DNA from: an uncultured Cellvibrio sp.
Lineage (GTDB): Bacteria; Pseudomonadota; Gammaproteobacteria; Pseudomonadales; Cellvibrionaceae
Direction of reading: 5' to 3'
Assembly: GCA_946482345.1 (NCBI GenBank)
Contig: CAMLRJ010000206.1
Coordinates: forward strand, 1 to 6,494
DNA: 6,494 nt
Shown piece by piece: positions 1 to 5,430 of the stretch; the first letter of the stretch is position 1; each line of letters starts with the position of its first letter. Under the pieces are notes generated by a model, which saw only the letters and a program-made list of their open reading frames with translations, ran no database searches and was not told the origin of the DNA. The position numbers and the translations under genes were made by a program.

Positions 1-707
1 CCTGCGCAATCCAGTTTCACGCCATCCTGTAAAAATTGTTTGCTCATACAAACGCTGCCGTCCGGTTTGGGATAAACCATTTGTTCGGTGGAATAAACTG
101 CATCGACACGAAACTTTCGATTGGCATCGCGCGAAAAATTAAAATGTCGATAAAGTTGCGTGCGAATTTTGGCGAGCATCGGGTCATTTTCGGTGTGGCC
201 CAAATCGGCGACTTTAATTTTCTGTGGATCGGTTTTGCCCCCCGATGAACCTATGGTTATCAATCTGACTTTAATTGCCAAACAATAAGATACCAGGCGA
301 GCTTTAATGTGAGCGGCATCAATTGCATCAATGACGACATGATGTTGTGAACCAATTAAATGGGTCATGTTATGTTCGTCGAGAAAATCTTCCACTGATT
401 CCACAATCATATCCGGATTAATATCTTTTAATCGCTCGGTGATAATCTGATTTTTGGATTTGCCAATGGTGGATTGCAACGCATGCAGTTGTCGATTGGT
501 ATTGGTGGTGCAAACCTCGTCCATTTCAATCAACGTGATTTTACCAACACCGGAGCGCGCAACTGCTTCGGCAACCCAAGTGCCGACTCCACCCAAACCA
601 ATTAATACAAAATGAGCTTGAGACAAAGCAACCAATGCTTCTTGTCCATACAGTCTGGCAATGCCGCCAAAACGTTGTTGATAGGATTCCGATAAAGTAT
701 TTGTCAT
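1..707 (-). CDS. tcdA: tRNA threonylcarbamoyladenosine dehydratase TcdA (CsdL), 3' end cut by the window edge
   Basis: This is an E1-like (ThiF/MoeB-fold) enzyme that uses ATP to dehydrate t6A37 to cyclic t6A in ANN-decoding tRNAs, in the cytoplasm. The reading frame starts at ATG 707-705 and stays open to position 1, giving 235 residues of a family that is usually about 270 long, so roughly 30 C-terminal residues lie outside. Visible motifs are the opening QQRFGG (10-15), the nucleotide-binding GLGGVG loop (37-42), the DEVCTTNTNRQ block (63-73), VIDAID (125-130) with its conserved Asp, and YSTEQMVYPKPDGSVC (205-220), all matching the known E. coli TcdA pattern. The position that I recall as Cys in the E. 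coli VDCVFSTE motif is Ala203 here. No good Shine-Dalgarno precedes the start. The gene begins 29 bp after the stop of the c-di-GMP gene on the same strand, so co-transcription is likely. Identity is quite certain. Confidence 0.93.
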   Translation of the reverse strand, partial: MTNTLSESYQQRFGGIARLYGQEALVALSQAHFVLIGLGGVGTWVAEAVARSGVGKITLIEMDEVCTTNTNRQLHALQSTIGKSKNQIITERLKDINPDMIVESVEDFLDEHNMTHLIGSQHHVVIDAIDAAHIKARLVSYCLAIKVRLITIGSSGGKTDPQKIKVADLGHTENDPMLAKIRTQLYRHFNFSRDANRKFRVDAVYSTEQMVYPKPDGSVCMSKQFLQDGVKLDCA

Positions 708-736
708 AGCATGAATAATTCTGGTTGAGCAGCCTT

Positions 737-3031
737 TTAATTAATTAACAGTCTCGAATGATCATCGAAACGAAATCGGCCATCAATAAAATATCCTTCC
801 AGTTGTTCGGCAGGCATAGGTTTGGCGTAGAGGAAGCCTTGAGCCTGATCACATCCTTTATTGCGTAACCATTCAATTTGATAGGAATTTTCGACACCTT
901 CAGCGATAACAACCATTTGCATATTGTGAGCAAGACCAATAATTGATTTGGCAATTGCCGCATCGTTGATGTCATCCTGAATATCGTGAATAAAACTGCG
1001 ATCAATTTTTAATTTCTGGATGGGGAATCGTTGTAAATATGCCAGCGAAGAGTAACCGGTTCCAAAATCATCTATGGCTAAATACATGCCCATTTCTTTG
1101 AGTTGATTAAGTTGGTTAATGGTTTCACCTGCATGTTCCATCGCACAACTTTCGGTAATTTCCAGTTCCAGATATTCAGGTTCCAAACCCAGGTTGCTTA
1201 AGATGGACGCTACTTTTTCGGGGAAATTTTTTTGTCTGAATTGTCTTGGCGATAAATTAACAGCCATTTTTCCAATGTGTATTCCATTGTCCAGCCATGC
1301 TTTTTGTTGTCGGCAAGCTTCGCGTAAAACCCATTCGCCCATGGGGACGATTAATCCGGTTTCTTCGGCCAGTGAAATAAAATGTGCAGGAGAAATTAAT
1401 CCTCGTTCCGGGTGTTGCCAACGTACCAAAGCTTCAACACCCACTATTTCGTTGGATACCAAATCCACTTGCGGTTGATAATGCAGAATCAGTTGATTGA
1501 GCTCTATGGCGCGACGTAAATCATTTTCGAGCAGCAAAAAATTAACCGCAGTTGCATTCATGCCTTTGGTATAAAACTGGCAATTATTTTTTCCTGCTTC
1601 TTTTGCTTTATACATGGCGATGTCGGCATTTTTTAATAACTCATCGGTATCTTTACCGTCATCCGGAAAAATGCTGACGCCAACACTGACAGTGGTGGTA
1701 ATGCTATGGCCACTGACTTCGAGAGGTCTGGCCAATGTTGTCAGGAGTTTGTTTGCAACAAAAACAACATCGTCCAAATCCTGAATACCTTCCAGAACAA
1801 TAACAAATTCATCGCCGCCCAAACGTGCCACTGTATCCATGTCGCGTACGCCTTCATTCAATCGCATGGCAATTATTTTTAATAAAATATCGCCAGCCTC
1901 ATGACCCAAACTGTCGTTGATGATTTTAAATCTGTCTATGTCAAGCAGCATCAGTGCAACCCTGCTATTGCTGCGACGTGCTCTGGCCAATCCATGATAG
2001 ATCCGATCATAAAATAATGAGCGATTCGGAAGTGCAGTGAGCGAATCGTGAAATGCCATATAGTTCAACCGTGATTGCTGTTCTCGAAGTGCATTTTCAG
2101 CAAGTTTGCGTTCGGTAATATCGGTGCCAATCGTACAAACACCGAAAATCTGGTTGTCTTTGTCGAGCAGAGGAAATTTCACAATCAGATAAGTGTGAAG
2201 GCTTCCGTCTTTATGTAATAGATCCAGCTCCAGTTCATAAGTTTGTTGATTGGTTCTGGTTGCAGTTTCTATATCCCACATGGATTGCGCGACATCTTTA
2301 GGATAGATATCAAACACATTTTTGCCAACACATCCAGTGTTATCCATCATGGCCATATGACCAAAATGTTCGCTGGCCAAGACTACATTACCTTCCAAAT
2401 CTTTTACAGAAATTAAAGCGGGAGAATGTCGCAGTATTGCATTCAAATAGATTTCACTTGCCCAAAGCGCTTGTTCAGCCAGTTTGCATTTAAGCATTTG
2501 TTCTTCATGATGCCACATGTCAATAAATTGCCTGATTAACACCGGGCTTACTGTCCAGAGTGTTTCCAATTCAGAAACGGCTTTAATCAGCGATGCAATT
2601 TCAGACTGCGATTCCATATAAAACACAGCCAATGTTTTATTTTTTTCAAGCACCGGGAGTATGTAGCAGGAATTGATCTTTTCGCTCGAAAAATAAATGC
2701 CATGCCTGATGACATCATCACGATTCAGCAAACAGGTTTCGCCATTTTCAAATACTTTTCCAATCGCTTCATGAGGCAGGTGTTTTATTTGCTCAAGCGG
2801 TATGGGGATTGATTGTGTTGATGGTGAATCATCAATAAGCGTTGCGATTGCTTCAATGTTAAAATCGGCGCCACGTAACGAAATAAGCATCGCATTACAG
2901 ATATTATTTGTAATGACAATATTGACTAATCGTTCGGCGATATTTTTATGATTCAGATCCTTGAAAATTTGTTGAAATCTTATCAGGTCAACGCCGGAGT
3001 TCATGCTCCGGGAATTTATTGTTTCTTGCAT
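737..3031 (-). CDS. GAF-PAS-GGDEF-EAL protein, putative dual diguanylate cyclase / c-di-GMP phosphodiesterase
   Basis: A 764-residue cytosolic signalling protein with no signal peptide or membrane segment. Domains in order are a GAF-like sensor (about 15-170; the stretch SCYILPVLEKNKTLAVFYME is typical), a PAS domain with PAC tail (about 190-308, ending TDITERKLAE), GGDEF (about 325-485) and EAL (about 500-750). The cyclase signature GGDEF is intact at 405-409, with the product-inhibition I-site R396-x-x-D399 just before it. The phosphodiesterase residues are also all present: E533 (EAL), N592, E624, D654-D655, K675, E711 and Q731. The protein could therefore both make and break c-di-GMP, with the sensors choosing the direction; many such hybrids are mainly phosphodiesterases in vivo. 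An in-frame TGA at 3040-3038 limits the start to ATG 3031 or the internal ATG 3004. The Shine-Dalgarno is poor for both; Met1 is chosen by length. The gene is divergent from the STAS gene and lies upstream of tcdA. The sensed ligand is unknown. Confidence 0.93.
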   Translation of the reverse strand: MQETINSRSMNSGVDLIRFQQIFKDLNHKNIAERLVNIVITNNICNAMLISLRGADFNIEAIATLIDDSPSTQSIPIPLEQIKHLPHEAIGKVFENGETCLLNRDDVIRHGIYFSSEKINSCYILPVLEKNKTLAVFYMESQSEIASLIKAVSELETLWTVSPVLIRQFIDMWHHEEQMLKCKLAEQALWASEIYLNAILRHSPALISVKDLEGNVVLASEHFGHMAMMDNTGCVGKNVFDIYPKDVAQSMWDIETATRTNQQTYELELDLLHKDGSLHTYLIVKFPLLDKDNQIFGVCTIGTDITERKLAENALREQQSRLNYMAFHDSLTALPNRSLFYDRIYHGLARARRSNSRVALMLLDIDRFKIINDSLGHEAGDILLKIIAMRLNEGVRDMDTVARLGGDEFVIVLEGIQDLDDVVFVANKLLTTLARPLEVSGHSITTTVSVGVSIFPDDGKDTDELLKNADIAMYKAKEAGKNNCQFYTKGMNATAVNFLLLENDLRRAIELNQLILHYQPQVDLVSNEIVGVEALVRWQHPERGLISPAHFISLAEETGLIVPMGEWVLREACRQQKAWLDNGIHIGKMAVNLSPRQFRQKNFPEKVASILSNLGLEPEYLELEITESCAMEHAGETINQLNQLKEMGMYLAIDDFGTGYSSLAYLQRFPIQKLKIDRSFIHDIQDDINDAAIAKSIIGLAHNMQMVVIAEGVENSYQIEWLRNKGCDQAQGFLYAKPMPAEQLEGYFIDGRFRFDDHSRLLIN

Positions 3032-3072
3032 AGTCGCTCAACTTTGGTTAATTCCTCTTCAATAGAGAGGTT

Positions 3073-3112
3073 CACTGACAACGTTTTTGTGTGGTAAAAA
3101 AACAGTGACAAC
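3073..3112. repeat. Imperfect 10-bp direct repeat in the upstream region of the c-di-GMP gene
   Basis: CACTGACAAC at 3073-3082 and CAGTGACAAC at 3103-3112 match at 9 of 10 positions and are exactly 30 bp apart, close to three helical turns. Two same-face copies just upstream of a gene can be regulator sites, but two short copies may also arise by chance. No known operator is recognised. Confidence 0.3.
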
Positions 3113-3235
3113 CGAAGTGGCATCCAGCCATTCTTAGATTTTTTTCTTATCGTAAATAATAAAAACTACTCTGACCGTCATAAAAATACGGCCAGTTATT
3201 TATTTTGCCGTTTTTATATAAGTTAGTAGCAGGCT

Positions 3236-3264
3236 TTTATATTACAAATCGGTATTACCTACAA
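3236..3264 (-). promoter_or_regulatory. Candidate sigma-70 promoter for the c-di-GMP enzyme gene
   Basis: Reading the minus strand, TTGTAG (3264-3259, three of six matches to the -35 consensus) is followed after exactly 17 bp by TATAAA (3241-3236, five of six matches to the -10 consensus). Transcription from here would give a leader of about 200 nt before ATG 3031, and the weak 3188-3211 hairpin would fall in it. The -35 is weak and the region is AT-rich, so this is only a candidate. Confidence 0.33.
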
Positions 3265-3373
3265 CTTTTTGAATATTGATTCATGCGCCATGGTTTGTCC
3301 AGTGATGGCTTGATAATTTCCTGACTGGATAAAGCATGCTGTTCATCTACATTTAGAGAGAGTGAGTCTAAAT

Positions 3374-3377
3374 GGAG
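3374..3377 (+). promoter_or_regulatory. Ribosome binding site that sets the STAS gene start
   Basis: GGAG lies 5 nt before ATG 3383, a good Shine-Dalgarno spacing. An in-frame GTG at 3362 would add seven residues; an AGAGAGA directly abuts it and is too close to work well. The ATG is therefore preferred. Confidence 0.65.
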
Positions 3378-3382
3378 TTGTT

Positions 3383-4018
3383 ATGCGCAATTCAGTCCCT
3401 TTTATTGAAGAAGGGCATATTTCCCGAGCAGATTCTGAGCAGGCAGGCCAAAAACGGCAGGCAGGGAAACTTATTGATGAAGTGATTACCAGTGCCGATG
3501 CTGAAAGCAGTTGGGAAGATGTTGTGCCTGACACTTGGCAATCCAATCGAACCAAGGCTATGAAGTCTTCTCCCGGAATCAAGAGGCTGTTACCTGCGCA
3601 ATCTCCCAAGCAGTTGGTGCAAGGTTCTTCCCGGCCAGAAAGGGTTGAATCATCTACCAAGAAGGCTGGGGTAAAACCGAAAGCCGTTGCTGCGTTTGTT
3701 GATTGGGTAGCGATCAATAGTGGGCATGGGCTGCGAGTCAATATCGTTGGCAATATTGATCACAATCTGCGGGATCAATGGCGGCGTTTATTGGAAGAAA
3801 CCGCAACAATGGATGTAAACGAGTACGAGATCAATTTGAAGGCGACGCCGGTATTGAGCATGACCGGTCTGGGGATGTTGTTGCTTTTCAAGGAGCGTAA
3901 AGATTCTTCGCGCGAGGAAATAAAACTGAGCAATTGTAATCAGGATGTCTGGAAGCTGTTGAATTGGACAGGCATGGATAAATATTTTGTCATTCAAAAA
4001 GGTATGGATTCCAAATAA
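3383..4018 (+). CDS. STAS-domain (anti-anti-sigma-factor-like) protein with long N-terminal extension
   Basis: A 211-residue soluble protein. Residues 1 to about 113 are hydrophilic, rich in Ser, Lys, Glu, Gln and Pro, and look disordered; I recognise no domain there. Residues about 116-207 look like a STAS domain: a beta strand LRVNIVGNI, the helix region RDQWRRLLEE, the strand YEINLKATPV, the loop-helix LSMTGLGMLLLFKER (158-172), then KLSNCNQDVWKLLNWTGMDKYFVI, matching the usual C-terminal 'LL..TGLDK.F' pattern. STAS proteins of this type bind anti-sigma kinases or other partners and are switched by serine phosphorylation. Here the canonical D-S-S-G-L-G loop reads S159-M160-T161-G-L-G, so the usual phospho-acceptor position is Met; Thr161 next to it could substitute. 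The partner is unknown, and no anti-sigma kinase or phosphatase gene lies in the window. It is divergent from the c-di-GMP gene and 45 bp upstream of queE. Confidence 0.8.
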   Translation: MRNSVPFIEEGHISRADSEQAGQKRQAGKLIDEVITSADAESSWEDVVPDTWQSNRTKAMKSSPGIKRLLPAQSPKQLVQGSSRPERVESSTKKAGVKPKAVAAFVDWVAINSGHGLRVNIVGNIDHNLRDQWRRLLEETATMDVNEYEINLKATPVLSMTGLGMLLLFKERKDSSREEIKLSNCNQDVWKLLNWTGMDKYFVIQKGMDSK

Positions 4019-4034
4019 TTTCCTCTAGTACACT
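4005..4034 (+). promoter_or_regulatory. Candidate promoter in front of queE
   Basis: TACACT (4029-4034) matches the -10 consensus at T, A, A and T and is followed by a GC-rich discriminator (GCGCTCC). A weak -35, TGGATT (4005-4010), lies 18 bp upstream inside the end of the STAS gene. Transcription would begin near 4041, about 20 nt before the queE start, letting queE-queC be expressed apart from the STAS gene. No preQ1 riboswitch fold is evident in this short leader. Confidence 0.33.
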
Positions 4035-4063
4035 GCGCTCCTTTCCGTTTTCCCAAGCAGTTA

Positions 4064-4714
4064 ATGCGCATGTCCAGTCTCAAAATCACCGAAATTTTTT
4101 ATTCCCTTCAGGGTGAAGCCAAAACAGTTGGATTACCAACGGTGTTTGTTCGTTTGACCGGATGTCCCCTGCGGTGTGGTTATTGTGATTCAGAGTACGC
4201 CTTTTATGGCGGCGAACGCATGACGTTGGAATCCATTCTGGAAAAAGTGGCTGTATATAAACCGCGATATGTGTGCGTAACGGGCGGTGAACCTTTGGCG
4301 CAACGTGAATGCCTGGGCTTGCTGAAGGCACTGTGTGATGCGGGATATCAGGTTTCACTCGAAACCAGCGGCGCTATGCCGATTGATGAAGTGGATTCCA
4401 GAGTCAGCCGCGTTATGGATTTAAAAACACCGGGTTCAGGTGAAGTGGGTCGAAATCGTTGGGAAAATTTGCAACAGTTGAATTCTCAGGATCAAATCAA
4501 ATTTGTGATTTGTGATCGCGCTGATTACGAATGGGCAAGATTTGAATTGGACAAACATCAGCTTGCATCCAAAGTGGGTGAAGTGTTGTTTTCTCCCAGC
4601 TTCAACCAAATCAAACCGCTTGATTTGGCGGAATGGATTTTGGCGGATAATTTACCGGTTCGCTTTCAATTGCAATTACATAAATTGTTATGGAATGACG
4701 CGCCCGGGCATTAA
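4064..4714 (+). CDS. queE: 7-carboxy-7-deazaguanine synthase QueE (radical SAM)
   Basis: A 216-residue radical SAM enzyme that converts 6-carboxy-5,6,7,8-tetrahydropterin to 7-carboxy-7-deazaguanine (CDG), the ring-contraction step of preQ0 and queuosine synthesis. The N-terminus [16 protein letters not shown] (8-23) is the family substrate/SAM signature. The [4Fe-4S] cluster cysteines are C34, C38 and C41 in the standard C-x3-C-x2-C. TGGEPL (73-78) is the SAM-binding GGE motif, followed by ETSG (100-103), DLKTPGSGE (119-127) and the C-terminal [12 protein letters not shown] block (201-212). After the cluster the sequence is C-D-S43; many homologues have Thr there, a residue reported to bind Mg2+. 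Start: ATG 4064 or ATG 4070 (Met3); neither has a clear Shine-Dalgarno, and Met3 would be equally acceptable. It lies 45 bp after the STAS gene and 32 bp before queC, which uses its product. Confidence 0.95.
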   Translation: MRMSSLKITEIFYSLQGEAKTVGLPTVFVRLTGCPLRCGYCDSEYAFYGGERMTLESILEKVAVYKPRYVCVTGGEPLAQRECLGLLKALCDAGYQVSLETSGAMPIDEVDSRVSRVMDLKTPGSGEVGRNRWENLQQLNSQDQIKFVICDRADYEWARFELDKHQLASKVGEVLFSPSFNQIKPLDLAEWILADNLPVRFQLQLHKLLWNDAPGH

Positions 4715-4746
4715 TTTTTTTTGCAGTTTTTTTCAAGAGATTTCCC

Positions 4747-5430
4747 ATGTCATCAAACCAACCCAAAGCGGTAGTGTTAATTTCCGGTGGTCTGGATTCA
4801 ACCACTGTACTCGCGATTGCCAAAAGTCAGGGGTATGACTGCTACACCTTGAGTTTTGATTATGGGCAGCGACATAAAGCCGAATTATTGGCGGCAGAGC
4901 GCACGGCCAATTCTCTGGGTAGTTTGCAGCACAAACTGATCAAGCTGGATTTGCGCAGTATTGGTGGTTCGGCATTAACCGATGATTTGATTGATGTACC
5001 TGAACAGGAAACGGAAGGAATTCCTGTCACCTATGTGCCTGCACGCAATACCATTTTTTTATCCATAGCACTGGGTTGGGCAGAAGTATTACAAGCCCAG
5101 GATATTTTTGTTGGCGTGAATGCAGTGGATTATTCGGGTTACCCGGATTGTCGCCCTGAATATATTCAGGCATTTGAAAAAATGGCGAACCTTGCAACCA
5201 AAGCGGGTGTGGAAGGAAAAAAATTATCCATTCGAACACCTTTAATGAAAATGACCAAGTCAGAAATTATTCGGCAAGGAATGCAATTGGGTGTTGATTA
5301 CAGTTTAACTGTGTCCTGTTATCAGGCCGATGATGCGGGCAAAGCCTGTGGAAAATGCGATTCCTGTCGTTTGCGCAAGCAGGGTTTTATTCAAGCTGCT
5401 ATTGCTGATCCCACGTTATATGCTGATTAA
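4747..5430 (+). CDS. queC: 7-cyano-7-deazaguanine (preQ0) synthase QueC
   Basis: A 227-residue cytosolic ATP-dependent ligase that turns CDG plus ammonia into preQ0, by adenylating the carboxylate twice through an amide intermediate. The PP-loop SGGLDS is at 13-18 and the family motifs SFDYGQRH (36-43), [18 protein letters not shown] (96-113) and [15 protein letters not shown] (125-139) are all present. Four zinc cysteines are visible near the C-terminus: C191, C201, C204 and C207. Length and motifs are normal, so the gene looks fully functional. ATG 4747 has an AAGAGA Shine-Dalgarno at 4735-4740, 6 nt upstream. Between queE and queC lie T-runs of eight and seven bases but no stem, so read-through is expected. 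The stop codon TAA (5428-5430) overlaps the stop of the converging gene. No queD, queF or DNA-deazapurine modification gene is in the window, so tRNA queuosine is the most likely end use. Confidence 0.96.
   Translation: MSSNQPKAVVLISGGLDSTTVLAIAKSQGYDCYTLSFDYGQRHKAELLAAERTANSLGSLQHKLIKLDLRSIGGSALTDDLIDVPEQETEGIPVTYVPARNTIFLSIALGWAEVLQAQDIFVGVNAVDYSGYPDCRPEYIQAFEKMANLATKAGVEGKKLSIRTPLMKMTKSEIIRQGMQLGVDYSLTVSCYQADDAGKACGKCDSCRLRKQGFIQAAIADPTLYAD

Larger units (their letters stand above)
3032..3382. other. Divergent intergenic region between the c-di-GMP enzyme and STAS genes
   Basis: A 351-bp AT-rich stretch with no plausible gene. It must hold the promoters of both divergent units. It contains a plausible minus-strand sigma-70 promoter (3236-3264), an imperfect 10-bp direct repeat (3073-3112) and a weak inverted repeat ACGGC (3188-3192) / GCCGT (3207-3211). 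That repeat has a 14-nt loop and T-rich sequence on both sides, so it could act as a weak terminator or attenuator hairpin in either direction. An AGAGGA on the minus strand (3058-3053) resembles a Shine-Dalgarno but lies about 21 nt before ATG 3031, too far to serve it. For the plus strand only an isolated -10-like GATAAT (3312-3317), with no matching -35, is visible. Confidence 0.6.

Noticed and set aside
36..248. 70-codon plus-strand open frame opposite tcdA
   Set aside because: Antisense to conserved TcdA motifs, with no supporting Shine-Dalgarno or domain.
738..748. TTAATTAATTAA-like palindrome at the end of the c-di-GMP gene as a regulatory site
   Set aside because: It is simply the final Leu-Ile-Asn codons and stop; AT-only and likely coincidental.
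1119..1478. 119-codon plus-strand open frame opposite the EAL domain
   Set aside because: Lies fully inside a strongly conserved coding region on the other strand; its translation is a Cys/Ser-rich shadow without motifs.
3343..3753. 136-codon open frame on the minus strand opposite the STAS gene
   Set aside because: It is antisense to a well-supported gene with a good ribosome binding site and STAS fold, and its protein has no recognisable domain.
4019..4063. preQ1 riboswitch before queE
   Set aside because: The leader is only 45 bp and shows no stem with an A-rich tail or Shine-Dalgarno-sequestering pseudoknot.
4702..4730. GCCCGGGC palindrome followed by T-runs after queE, as a terminator
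   Set aside because: The palindrome has no loop and cannot form a hairpin; flanking bases do not extend a stem. queC is expected to be read through.
4512..4838. 108-codon plus-strand open frame bridging queE and queC
   Set aside because: Out of frame with both genes and overlapping their conserved motifs; the product is not protein-like.
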